NCBI GenBank assembly: GCA_002842935.1 | Contig: PHEM01000003.1 | Coordinates: 1-26,133, forward strand | DNA: 26,133 nucleotides | Reading direction: 5' to 3' | Origin: Alphaproteobacteria bacterium HGW-Alphaproteobacteria-13 | GTDB taxonomy: Bacteria > Pseudomonadota > Alphaproteobacteria > Sphingomonadales > Sphingomonadaceae | Part shown: in pieces, positions 9,876 through 19,236 of the stretch | Layout of the letters: every line of letters begins with the position of its first letter | How positions within the stretch are numbered: position 1 is the stretch's first letter | Notes under the pieces: model-generated | Database searches by the model: none | The model's input: the letters and a program-made list of their open reading frames with translations, nothing else | What the model was told of the DNA's origin: nothing | Made by a program: the position numbers and the translations under genes

Positions 9876-11764
9876 TGGCCCTCACCCCGCAATGGCTGGA
9901 CGAACTGCGCGCGCGCGTCACGCTGTCGACGCTGATCGGCCGCACCGTGAAGATCATCCGCGCGGGGCGCGAGTACAAGGCCTGCTGCCCTTTCCATAAC
10001 GAAAAGACCCCCAGTTTCACGATCAACGACGAAAAGGGTTTCTATCACTGCTTCGGCTGTGGGGCGCATGGCGATGCGATCCGCTGGATGACCGATCAGC
10101 GCGGGCTGTCCTTCATGGACGCCGTCAAGGAACTCGCCGCCGAGGCCGGAATGGAGGTCCCCGCCCCCGACCCGCGCGCCGCGAAAAAGGCCGAGGAGCA
10201 GGCAAGCCTGCGCGATGTCGTGCAGGCCGCCGCCGACTGGTTCGCGCAGCAGCTGGACAGCTCGAACGGCGCCCCCGCGCGCGATTATCTGGCGAAACGC
10301 GGCATTTCAGACGCGACGCGGCGCGCCTTCGGTTTCGGTCTCGCCCCCGACAGCCGCAGCGCGCTGAAAGAGGCGCTGAAGAAATTCCCGACGGCGATGC
10401 TCGTCGAATCGGGAATGCTGATTTCCGTCGACAACAAGGAACCTTACGACCGTTTCCGCGGGCGGCTGATGATCCCGATCCGCGATGCGCGCGGGCGCGT
10501 CATCGCCTTCGGCGGGCGCATCCTGGGGGACGGCGAACCCAAATATCTGAACTCGCCCGACACGCCGCTGTTCGACAAGGGCCGCACGCTGTTCAACCTC
10601 GACAAGGCCAGCCCGGCGTCGCGGCAGACGGGGCGCGTCATCGTCGTCGAAGGCTATATGGACGCGATCGCGCTCGCCGAGGCGGGCATCGCCGACGCGG
10701 TCGCGCCGCTCGGCACGGCGCTGACCGAGAATCAACTGGGGCTGCTCTGGCGCATGGTGCCCGTGCCGCTGCTCTGCTTCGACGGCGACGCGGCGGGGCA
10801 GAAGGCGGCGATGCGGGCGGCGACGCGCGCGCTGCCGCTGCTGCGCCCCGGTTTCAGCCTGTCCTTCGCGACGCTGCCCGCCGGGCAGGACCCCGACGAC
10901 ATCGTCCGGGCGCGCGGGGCGGATGGCTTTACCGCGATCCTCGATGAGGCGCAGCCGCTCGTCGAACGGCTGTGGGCGCACGAAGTCGCGGCCGCGCCGC
11001 TGGCGACGCCCGAGGAGCGCGCCGCGCTCAAGACGCGGCTGCTCGCCCATGCCGACGCGATCCAGGACGCGGACGTGCGCCATCATTACCGCGAGGCGTT
11101 TCGCGAGCGGCTGGACGCGCTGTTCGCCCGGGCGCGCCCGGAACGCGGGCCGCGCGTGCCCTGGGCGCCCTCGCCCCGGCGCGGCGGCGGACGCTTCCCG
11201 CCCGACACGCGCCTGCAACCGCCCGCCGAGGAAACGCGCTCGATCGGCAAGGCGGGGATTGCCGCGCCGCTCGCCGCCGCGCTGATCGGCGGACTGCTGC
11301 GCTATCCGCAAGCGATCCGGCGCCACGAGGAGGCGCTGGCGCGCCTGTCGGTGCCCGATTCCGGCGATGCGCAGTTGCTGGGGCTGATACTTGACATCGC
11401 GGCAGGCCAGGAAGGGCTTGATACCGAGGGGTTGCTTGCCATATTGGAGCCAATGAAAGTGTATAATAGGGCGGCGACGTTGCTCAGAGCCGATGGAATG
11501 CACTTCTCGTTCAATCGCAGGCTGGACAGCGACCCGAACAAGGACAGGGAGGATGCGGGCGCGCGCGAAACCGCGCTTCGCGACCTCGACGAATATATCG
11601 GCGTGCTGGTCACTCAGCCCGAGATCCGCGCCCGGCTGGCAGAGGCGACCGCGGATTTCCAGCGCACGATGGACGAGGAAGGATTCGCGCGCCAGCAAAA
11701 GCTGGCCGCCATGAATGAAGAACTGACCCGACGCCTGGCCGCGCTGTCCGACAGCAGCCAGTGA
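9875..11764 (+). CDS. dnaG: DNA primase DnaG
   Basis: A 629-residue primase that lays down RNA primers at the replication fork. The N-terminal CHC2 zinc domain has C38, H41, C59 and C62 (CCPFHNEKTPSF, then FYHCFGCGAHGD). The catalytic core has the family's RGRLMIPI and FGGRIL. The TOPRIM part shows VVEGYMDAI (E near 259) and LCFDGDAAGQKAA (near 303). A proline/arginine-rich linker at about 425-455 leads to the helicase-binding C-terminal domain. The GTG start at 9875 overlaps the stop of the DUF559 gene and uses a repeat-derived ribosome site. The gene ends 37 bp before rpoD, the classic macromolecular-synthesis arrangement. The reading frame itself carries no insertion. Confidence 0.97.
   Translation: MALTPQWLDELRARVTLSTLIGRTVKIIRAGREYKACCPFHNEKTPSFTINDEKGFYHCFGCGAHGDAIRWMTDQRGLSFMDAVKELAAEAGMEVPAPDPRAAKKAEEQASLRDVVQAAADWFAQQLDSSNGAPARDYLAKRGISDATRRAFGFGLAPDSRSALKEALKKFPTAMLVESGMLISVDNKEPYDRFRGRLMIPIRDARGRVIAFGGRILGDGEPKYLNSPDTPLFDKGRTLFNLDKASPASRQTGRVIVVEGYMDAIALAEAGIADAVAPLGTALTENQLGLLWRMVPVPLLCFDGDAAGQKAAMRAATRALPLLRPGFSLSFATLPAGQDPDDIVRARGADGFTAILDEAQPLVERLWAHEVAAAPLATPEERAALKTRLLAHADAIQDADVRHHYREAFRERLDALFARARPERGPRVPWAPSPRRGGGRFPPDTRLQPPAEETRSIGKAGIAAPLAAALIGGLLRYPQAIRRHEEALARLSVPDSGDAQLLGLILDIAAGQEGLDTEGLLAILEPMKVYNRAATLLRADGMHFSFNRRLDSDPNKDREDAGARETALRDLDEYIGVLVTQPEIRARLAEATADFQRTMDEEGFARQQKLAAMNEELTRRLAALSDSSQ
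11462..11467 (+). promoter_or_regulatory. Possible internal -10 element for rpoD
   Basis: A perfect TATAAT (context GTGTATAATAGGG) lies near the 3' end of dnaG, in a locally AT-richer stretch about 335 bp before rpoD. The best upstream -35-like match, TTGCCA at 11436, is 20 bp away, which is too far. An rpoD promoter inside dnaG is known in Escherichia coli; this one is speculative. Confidence 0.25.
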
Positions 11765-11801
11765 AGACCCATATTTCGCCCCGAGGCAGGAACAGAAACG
11801 A

Positions 11802-13811
<2,010 letters not shown>

Positions 13812-13860
13812 AGCGCGATCGGTATCGAATAAAACATTCGTGTGTCCCCGCCCTTCGACT

Positions 13861-13906
13861 GCCCGCAGGGCGGGCGCTCAGGATAAACTTCAGCCGAAGG
13901 CTGAAG
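13861..13906. repeat. Two adjacent small hairpins after rpoD
   Basis: The first hairpin (13861-13875) interrupts what otherwise resembles a CCCTTCGAC...GCTCAGGA repeat unit, the family found around the GIY-YIG cassette. The second (13888-13906) has an 8-bp perfect stem with a GAA loop. They look like decayed or nested repeat units rather than terminators. Confidence 0.45.
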
Positions 13907-13953
13907 GCGGGACCCATATCCCGCCGGATCACCATCGCGCCGACCGGAGATGG

Positions 13954-13973
13954 ACTCCCGCCTTCGCGGGAGT
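13954..13973. repeat. CTCCCGC-CTTC-GCGGGAG hairpin
   Basis: An 8-bp perfect stem with a CTTC loop, no T-tract. From memory, this sequence is a common dispersed hairpin in several proteobacterial genomes. One copy is here. Confidence 0.5.
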
Positions 13974-14025
13974 ACGCAGTCTTTTCAGTCAGAGTCCCGA
14001 TCCGTAAATCTGCATCCCTCTCCGT

Positions 14026-14107
14026 CCGTTCGTGTCGAGCGAAGTCGAGACACCCATCGACCTTGCGCCACACCGACAGGTGTCTCGACTTCGCTCGACA
14101 CGAACGG
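14026..14107. repeat. Perfect 28-bp inverted repeat with 26-bp loop
   Basis: 14026-14053 and 14080-14107 are exact reverse complements (outer end CCGTTCGTGTCGAGCG). The outer CCGTTCGT is shared with the units around the GIY-YIG cassette, but the core (TCGAGCGAAGTCGAGACAC) differs, so this is a distinct but possibly related doublet family. It could form a long hairpin in RNA from either strand. It carries no gene. Confidence 0.9.
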
Positions 14108-14450
14108 AACGATAGATCAGATTTAACGCACGATGCCCTTTCGCATTCTCGCCATGCGGCAAAAATGTCGCACCGCACAAAAAACAGCGCCCTCACCTTC
14201 AAATCTTCATATCCGCGCACCAGATAGCGGCTCGTCCATCGGCGCCCGCTTCAGCATCGGTTCAGGAGCGCGCCGCCAATTGGCAATCCGCACCACTTGA
14301 TGGGAAAGAATACGGAACAAACAGCGTGGACGCCATCAAGGGCTGACGAAAAAGCACGCGAAACGAGGCTGCATGAAATTGGCACGGGCCTTGCGATGCA
14401 CTGGGCATCGCTGCGGGTCCCTGCCCGCAGACTTTCGGGAAAGACATAAG

Positions 14451-14756
14451 ATGGAACAGGACGACAATAATCTCTTCCGCCGCCGCGATACCTTCTTCGG
14501 CATCTGCGAGGCCGTGGGACAGGATTTCGGCTTCAACCCTCTCTATCTGCGGCTGGCGTTTCTCGCGCCGCTGTTCTTCCTTCCCGTCCAGACCTTCGCC
14601 GCCTATTTCGGGCTTGGCCTGATCGTGCTCGCCTCGCGCCTGCGCCACCCGGCGGGACCGCGGAGCGCCGCCGCTCAGCCCGCCCTGCCGAACGCAGCGC
14701 CCGCCGCGGCGGCCACGGAAACGGAAAAGACGGAAGAACTCGCGCTCGCGGCCTGA
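14451..14756 (+). CDS. Small PspC-domain membrane protein
   Basis: A 101-residue protein. It begins NNLFRRRDTFFGICEAVGQDFGFNPLYLRLAF, the usual opening of a PspC domain, followed by a hydrophobic segment (about 38-62). A low-complexity Ala/Pro/Glu tail ends at residue 101. PspC domains occur in phage-shock-protein envelope-stress systems. No pspA or pspB gene is adjacent here, so a stress role is only suggested. The start at 14451 is preferred because the conserved domain starts here and GGGAAAG lies upstream; an in-frame ATG at 14373 would add a non-conserved leader that crosses a hairpin. A good intrinsic terminator follows at 14836. Confidence 0.82.
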   Translation: MEQDDNNLFRRRDTFFGICEAVGQDFGFNPLYLRLAFLAPLFFLPVQTFAAYFGLGLIVLASRLRHPAGPRSAAAQPALPNAAPAAAATETEKTEELALAA

Positions 14757-14808
14757 TCGGGGCCGGGCCGGTCACTCCCTCTCCCCGCGACCGTCCCGTC
14801 CCTTATGA

Positions 14809-14831
14809 CCATGGCGTCTCGAACGCCATGG
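14809..14831 (+). repeat. Perfect 9-bp stem palindrome upstream of a terminator
   Basis: CCATGGCGT and ACGCCATGG pair around CTCGA, 4 bp before the terminator hairpin at 14836. The two hairpins in tandem could be the 3' end of the pspC mRNA or of a small RNA. Confidence 0.5.
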
Positions 14832-14835
14832 GACT

Positions 14836-14872
14836 GGAACCGGCAAGTTTCCTTGCGCTTGCCGGTTCCTTT
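14836..14872 (+). terminator. Intrinsic terminator after pspC
   Basis: A 12-bp perfect stem (GGAACCGGCAAG with CTTGCCGGTTCC), a 10-nt loop and a short TTT tail, 80 bp downstream of the pspC stop. It is the most terminator-like structure in the window, although the T-run is short. Confidence 0.6.
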
Positions 14873-15002
14873 GCGTCCGGCCGAGGCGGGGTGTCCCGTT
14901 ACGGGCCAGAATCCGCCAAAATCGGGGGCCGTCATAAACGCCGCGTTTACGAGCTTGGCCTATCACTGGTCGCCGCACGAGACCCCAAGCAAGGATCAAC
15001 CA

Positions 15003-15674
15003 TTGAGCCAGTCGCCTCAGCCCAGGCCAGCCGTCCAGAGCGTCGCCGAGCTGCTCGACGCGCTGGTCGCCCGTGAAGGGGCGGGCGCGCATCACCATGT
15101 CCGGTCGGGGGCGCTGTCGCACGGTCCCGACGCGATGCGCAACTTGGCCGACGCCGTGCATTTCCTCTGCCTGCTGCATGGCCGCCATCCGGGCGTGATC
15201 GACAGCGCGGCGCGCAAGGCCGCCGATGCCGACGCGCGAAGCTGGATGGACGAAGCCGCCGCCGCCTTTGCCGAGGAACGCGCCTTCCTGAGCCGCATCG
15301 CCGCCGCCGCCGGTCCCGTGCCCAGCACACAGGGGCAGGCGCAATGCGAGGCCGCCGTCGCCGCGCAGTGCAAGGCGATCGACATGCTCGCCGAATCGGA
15401 CCGCCACGGCTGCGCGGTCGGCGCGGCAATCGCGCTGACGCTCGACTGGCGCACGATTCGCGTCCTGCTCGATATCAGCGCGCAGCGGCTCGACATGGAG
15501 GCGCCGCGCTGCCGCCTTCCCGACCTGCCCGGCACGGCGCGGCTCGCGCAGGCCGTCGCCGCCAGCGCGGCGGCGGAACGTGCGATGCTGTTCGGCGCGC
15601 AGCAGCTGATCGCGCAGCACAGCGGCCTGTGGGACCTGCTGTCAGCGCGCGCGGCCAGCCGGGGGCACGACTGA
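15003..15674 (+). CDS. Uncharacterised helical protein, sphingomonad-type
   Basis: A 223-residue protein from TTG 15003, which has an AAGGA site 6 bp upstream. I do not recognise the function; it may belong to a sphingomonad-specific DUF (perhaps DUF6975, from memory and unverified). It is Ala-rich and predicted mostly helical. Notable stretches are VAELLDALVAREGAGAHHHV, LADAVHFLCLLHGRHPG, DEAAAAFAEERAFLSRIAAA and, near the end, AAAERAMLFGAQQLIAQHSGLWDLL. The spaced His residues and three Cys in the middle (CEAAVAAQCKAIDML and later HGCAV) are visible, but I cannot assign a metal site. There is no signal peptide or membrane helix. The frame stays open to 14805, but that part overlaps the terminator and has no domain character. 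It stands alone on the plus strand, followed by a repeat doublet. Confidence 0.65.
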   Translation: MSQSPQPRPAVQSVAELLDALVAREGAGAHHHVRSGALSHGPDAMRNLADAVHFLCLLHGRHPGVIDSAARKAADADARSWMDEAAAAFAEERAFLSRIAAAAGPVPSTQGQAQCEAAVAAQCKAIDMLAESDRHGCAVGAAIALTLDWRTIRVLLDISAQRLDMEAPRCRLPDLPGTARLAQAVAASAAAERAMLFGAQQLIAQHSGLWDLLSARAASRGHD

Positions 15675-15764
15675 CGTCGCCCCCGCGCAGGCGGGGGCCT
15701 CTGTCGGTTTACCCGGCGATACTGTGAAAGGCGGCCTGCGGTCCCCGCCTGCGCGGGGACGACG
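15675..15764. repeat. Inverted-doublet repeat (GTCCCCGCCTGCGCGGGGAC family)
   Basis: Two palindromic units (15675-15699 and 15740-15764), each centred on CCCGC-(G)CAGGCGGG or its like, lie in inverted orientation around a 40-bp spacer. The outer ends are CGTC and GACG. The first unit begins at the base after the stop of the upstream gene. The design is the same as the other doublets in the window but with an unrelated core. Confidence 0.85.
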
Positions 15765-15809
15765 TGTTCACTTGCACCCTCCCCCCTCCCTCGCTATGCC
15801 CTCCCCAAA

Positions 15810-15825
15810 TTGACGTTCACGTTAA
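15810..15825 (+). promoter_or_regulatory. Palindromic operator candidate upstream of moxR-coxE
   Basis: TTGACGT-TC-ACGTTAA is a 16-bp palindrome with one mismatched pair, 18 bp before the MoxR start. It resembles, from memory, operators of MerR-type LiuR regulators of branched-chain amino acid and fatty acid breakdown in Proteobacteria. No such regulator is in this window, so the match is suggestive only. Confidence 0.35.
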
Positions 15826-15843
15826 GGGAAAGGCACCGCGCCC

Positions 15844-16686
15844 ATGCGTTTCGAAGGAACCAGCGCCTATATTGCGACCGACGACCTGATGGTCGCGGTC
15901 AACGCCGCGACGCTGCTGCGCCGCCCGCTGCTGGTGAAGGGCGAACCCGGCACCGGCAAGACCGTGCTGGCGGAGGAAATCGCCAAGGCGTTCGACGCGC
16001 CGCTGATCACCTGGAACATCAAATCGACGACCAAGGCGCAGCAGGGCCTGTATGAATATGACGCCGTCGCCCGCCTGCGCGACGGCCAGCTCGGCGAAGA
16101 GCGCGTCCACGACATCCGCAACTATATCCGCAAGGGCAAATTGTGGGAGGCGTTCACCTCCCCGAAACTGCCCGTGCTGCTGATCGACGAGATCGACAAG
16201 GCCGACATCGAATTCCCGAACGACCTGCTTCAGGAACTCGACCGCATGGCGTTCCACGTCTATGAAACCGACGAGACGATCAGCGCCAGGGAACGCCCGA
16301 TCGTCGTCATCACCTCGAACAATGAAAAGGAACTGCCCGACGCCTTCCTGCGCCGTTGTTTCTTCCACTACATCAAATTCCCCGACCGCGACACGATGGC
16401 CGCGATCGTCGAGGTCCATTTCCCCGGCATCCAGAAGACGCTGGTCAGCCGCGCGATGGACATCTTCTATGACGTGCGCGAAGTTCCGGGCCTGAAGAAA
16501 AAGCCGTCGACCAGCGAACTGATCGACTGGCTCAAGCTGCTGCTGGCCGAGGACATGCCGCTGGAAGTGCTCCAGAACCGCGACGTCGGCAAGGCGATCC
16601 CGCCGCTGCACGGCGCGCTGCTGAAGAATGAGCAGGACGTGATGCTGTTCGAAAAGCTGGCCTTCATGGCGCGGCGGCAGGGCTAA
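15844..16686 (+). CDS. MoxR-family AAA+ ATPase
   Basis: A 280-residue MoxR-type AAA+ ATPase, thought to act as a chaperone that remodels or matures a partner complex together with a VWA protein. Walker A is GEPGTGKT (33-40). Walker B is VLLIDE (111-116). Sensor 1 is in VVITSNNEKELPDAF, and arginines follow in LRRCFF. The C-terminal lid helices include PSTSELIDWLKLLLAED. It is cytoplasmic, with no signal peptide. The start at 15844 lies after an AAGGGAAAGG purine run. The next gene, a CoxE-like VWA protein, begins 16 bp after its stop, and the two are very likely co-transcribed. The pair resembles CoxD/CoxE of CO dehydrogenase maturation, but no cox structural genes are present, so the substrate is unknown. 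Confidence 0.93.
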   Translation: MRFEGTSAYIATDDLMVAVNAATLLRRPLLVKGEPGTGKTVLAEEIAKAFDAPLITWNIKSTTKAQQGLYEYDAVARLRDGQLGEERVHDIRNYIRKGKLWEAFTSPKLPVLLIDEIDKADIEFPNDLLQELDRMAFHVYETDETISARERPIVVITSNNEKELPDAFLRRCFFHYIKFPDRDTMAAIVEVHFPGIQKTLVSRAMDIFYDVREVPGLKKKPSTSELIDWLKLLLAEDMPLEVLQNRDVGKAIPPLHGALLKNEQDVMLFEKLAFMARRQG

Positions 16687-16702
16687 CGCGGGCGGGCGGG
16701 CC

Positions 16703-17881
16703 ATGTTCTTCGGCTTCCTCGACGAGCTGCGGGCCGCGGGCATCCCGGCCAGCCTGAAAGAGCATCTGATGCTGCTGGAGGCGCTCGACCGCGAGGTGAT
16801 CGACCGCAGTCCCGAGCAATTCTATTATCTCTCGCGCGCCATCTATGTGAAGGACGAGGGCCTGCTCGACCGCTTCGACCAGGTTTTCAACAAGGTCTTC
16901 AAGGGGATATTGACCGACTATGGTCAGAACCCTGTCGAGGTTCCGGCCGATTGGCTGAAGGCGGTGGCCGAAAAATTCCTGACGCCCGAGGAGATGGAGG
17001 CGATCAAGTCGCTCGGCAGTTGGGACGAGATCATGGAGACGCTGAAAAAGCGGCTCGAAGAACAGCAAAAGCGCCACGAAGGCGGCAGCAAATGGGTCGG
17101 CACGGGCGGCACCAGCCCCTTCGGCAATTCGGGCTATAACCCCGAAGGCGTGCGGATCGGCGGCGAAAGCAAGCACAAGCGCGCGCTGAAGGTCTGGGAA
17201 AAGCGCGAGTTCGCCAATCTCGACAACACCAAGGAACTCGGCACCCGCAACATCAAGATTGCGCTGCGCCGCCTGCGCAAATTCGCGCGCGAGGGCGCGG
17301 CGGACGAGCTGGACATCCCCGGCACGATCGACGGCACGGCGCGGCAGGGCTGGCTCGACATCCGGATGCGGCCCGAGCGGCGCAACGCCGTCAAGCTGCT
17401 GCTGTTCCTCGACGTCGGCGGGTCGATGGACCCGTTCATCAAGCTGTGCGAGGAATTGTTCAGCGCCGCGACCAGCGAATTCAAGAATCTCGAATTCTTC
17501 TATTTCCACAACTGCCCCTATGAGGGGGTATGGAAGGACAACAAGCGCCGCTGGTCCGAACGCACGCCGATGTGGGACATCCTTCACAAATATGGCCATG
17601 ATTACAAAGTCGTGTTCGTCGGCGACGCGTCGATGAGCGCCTATGAAATCTCCCATCCGGGCGGCAGCGTCGAACATTTCAACGAGGAATCGGGCGCGGT
17701 GTGGATGCAGCGCCTGACGCATGTCTACCCCGCCGCCGTATGGCTGAACCCGGTGCCGGAGGCGCATTGGGGCTACACCCAGTCGGTGAAGCTGATCAAG
17801 CAGTTGATGAACGACCGCATGTACCCGCTGACGCTCTCCGGGCTGGATGACGCGATGCGGGAATTGACGCGCAAGCATTGA
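16703..17881 (+). CDS. CoxE-like VWA domain protein
   Basis: A 392-residue protein of the CoxE-like VWA family, expected partner of the MoxR ATPase upstream. The N-terminal helical part (about 1-130) starts MFFGFLDELRAAGIPASLKEHLMLLEAL and includes a charged coiled-coil-like stretch near 110-126. A Gly-rich linker follows (TGGTSPFGNSGYNPEG, about 134-149). The VWA domain carries a divergent metal site, DVGGSM at 237-242 instead of D-x-S-x-S, which I recall as normal for this subgroup. Further conserved-looking parts are FYFHNCPYEGVW and VVFVGDASMSAYEI. It is cytoplasmic. Its 3' end is followed by a repeat doublet and then a convergent gene. Confidence 0.92.
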   Translation: MFFGFLDELRAAGIPASLKEHLMLLEALDREVIDRSPEQFYYLSRAIYVKDEGLLDRFDQVFNKVFKGILTDYGQNPVEVPADWLKAVAEKFLTPEEMEAIKSLGSWDEIMETLKKRLEEQQKRHEGGSKWVGTGGTSPFGNSGYNPEGVRIGGESKHKRALKVWEKREFANLDNTKELGTRNIKIALRRLRKFAREGAADELDIPGTIDGTARQGWLDIRMRPERRNAVKLLLFLDVGGSMDPFIKLCEELFSAATSEFKNLEFFYFHNCPYEGVWKDNKRRWSERTPMWDILHKYGHDYKVVFVGDASMSAYEISHPGGSVEHFNEESGAVWMQRLTHVYPAAVWLNPVPEAHWGYTQSVKLIKQLMNDRMYPLTLSGLDDAMRELTRKH

Positions 17882-17931
17882 GGGGTAGGACGACGAGAAA
17901 GCAGGTGTGCGAGATGAACGCCACTTCTCTT

Positions 17932-18019
17932 CCGTTCGTGCTGAGCTTGTCGAAGCACTGTTCTTCTTCTTGCGGCGTCGAAAGAAAGAACGGCCCTTCG
18001 ACAAGCTCAGGGCAAACGG
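17932..18019. repeat. Short GAGCTTGTCGAAG inverted doublet
   Basis: A forward unit (CCGTTCGTGCTGAGCTTGTCGAAG) and a reverse unit (CTTCGACAAGCTCAGGG...ACGG) flank a roughly 40-bp spacer that itself pairs imperfectly (GTTCTTCTTCTTGCGG with TCGAAAGAAAGAAC). The doublet at 21908-21995 has the same units and a closely similar spacer. This is the short form of the arrangement that holds the GIY-YIG gene. Confidence 0.92.
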
Positions 18020-18030
18020 TTCATATTCCC

Positions 18031-19236
18031 TCAATATAGCAACAGACCCGCAACCTCATCCCGCCACGCCGCCTCGTCGGGCAGCGCCACCGCGTCGAGA
18101 TCGCCCGGCGCGGCGCCCGCATCGTCGACCCACTCGCGCAGGATCGGCGAGCCATTGATCACGTCGATCGCCAGCACGTCGTCGGTATATTCATATTGGA
18201 AATCCGTGCCGCGCCAGATCGGGTAATCGGGATAGAGCGACCGGATCGCCTTGAACCCCAGCGCCTGCACGCGCCACGGGCGGAAGGCCGCATGGGCGTA
18301 CCATGGTCTCTCGGCATGGATATGCACGCCGCTGCATAGCTGCCCCGCATGCTTGTGGAAGGTCGGCTGGAACCAGATGTCGCGCAGTCGGCACCCCGCC
18401 AGCCATTCGGGTGCGAGGCGGTGCATTTCCGCGATCACCGCGCGCGCGTCGATATCGGGCGCGCCGAAGATTTCGAGCGGGCGCGTCGTTCCGCGCCCCT
18501 CGCTCAGCGTCGCGCCCTCGACCATCACCGTGCCCGCATAGGCGCGCGCCATGTTGAGGTTCGGCGCATTGGGGCTGGGGTTGATCCATACCCGCTCCGG
18601 CGGCCAGCCGAAGCCCGCGCCCTCGGGCCGCCAGCCCTCCATCGCGATCACGCGATAATCGACGTCGAGACCGAAATGGCGGATGAACCAATGCCCCATC
18701 TCGCCCAGCGTCAACCCGTGGCGCATCGCCATCGGTCCCGCGCCGACGAAGCTTTCCCACCCGGCGCGCAGCAGCGTCCCTTCGACGGGACGCCCCGCCG
18801 GGTTGGGCCGGTCGAGCACCCATACCGCCTTTTCCTGCGCCGCCGCCGCTTCGAGGATATAGAGCAGAGTCGTGACATAGGTGTAGATGCGGCAACCCAG
18901 ATCCTGCAAATCGACCAGCATCACGTCGAACGTCTGCATCGACGCAGCGGTCGGCCGCCGCACCTCGCCATAGAGGCTGAAGCAGGGCACACCGTGGACG
19001 GGATCGGTGAAGTCGGGCGACTCCATCATATTGTCCTGCAAATCGCCGCGCACGCCATGCTGCGGCCCGAATACCGCCGTGACGTCGATGCCCGCCGCGA
19101 CCAGCGCGTCGAGACTGTGGGTCAAGTCCGCCGTCAGCGACGCGGGATGCGCGAGCAACGCGACACGCTGCCCCTCCAGCGATTTGCGCAGGTCGGGTTC
19201 GGCGAGCAGGCGGTCGATGCCAAATTGGACAGTCAT
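18031..19236 (-). CDS. DUF1343 protein, NamZ-like exo-N-acetylmuramidase
   Basis: A 401-residue DUF1343 protein. Characterised members (NamZ, YbbC) release N-acetylmuramic acid from the end of peptidoglycan fragments, so a cell-wall recycling role is likely. Family marks: GQRVALLAHPASL, AVFGPQHGVRGD, LVDLQDLGCRIYTYVTTLLYIL, WVLDRPNPAGRPVEG, GLTLGEMGHWF, NPSPNAPNLNMARAYAGT and LSEGRGTTRPLEIFGAP. I see no signal peptide, unlike secreted NamZ, so it is probably cytoplasmic and acts on imported muropeptides. The start at 19236 overlaps the upstream stop as ATGA, implying translational coupling with the DOMON-like gene. It lies convergent with coxE, with a repeat doublet between. Confidence 0.9.
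   Translation of the reverse strand: MTVQFGIDRLLAEPDLRKSLEGQRVALLAHPASLTADLTHSLDALVAAGIDVTAVFGPQHGVRGDLQDNMMESPDFTDPVHGVPCFSLYGEVRRPTAASMQTFDVMLVDLQDLGCRIYTYVTTLLYILEAAAAQEKAVWVLDRPNPAGRPVEGTLLRAGWESFVGAGPMAMRHGLTLGEMGHWFIRHFGLDVDYRVIAMEGWRPEGAGFGWPPERVWINPSPNAPNLNMARAYAGTVMVEGATLSEGRGTTRPLEIFGAPDIDARAVIAEMHRLAPEWLAGCRLRDIWFQPTFHKHAGQLCSGVHIHAERPWYAHAAFRPWRVQALGFKAIRSLYPDYPIWRGTDFQYEYTDDVLAIDVINGSPILREWVDDAGAAPGDLDAVALPDEAAWRDEVAGLLLY

Larger units (their letters stand above)
13812..14450. other. Gene-free, repeat-rich interval between rpoD and pspC
   Basis: About 640 bp in which I see no convincing gene; the open frames here are short and repeat-derived. From left to right it holds the GCCCGC-AGG-GCGGGC hairpin (13861-13875) and the CTTCAGCC-GAA-GGCTGAAG hairpin (13888-13906). 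Next come the ACTCCCGC-CTTC-GCGGGAGT hairpin (13954-13973), a long inverted repeat (14026-14107), and a 15-mer shared in inverted orientation with 21879-21893 (14118-14132). None has a T-tract, so an rpoD terminator cannot be assigned. A CTGCGGG/CCCGCAG hairpin (14411-14430) lies just before pspC. Confidence 0.7.

Noticed and set aside
14805..15002. N-terminal extension of the uncharacterised protein at 15003
   Set aside because: It overlaps the terminator hairpin and has no domain character. TTG 15003 has an AAGGA site.
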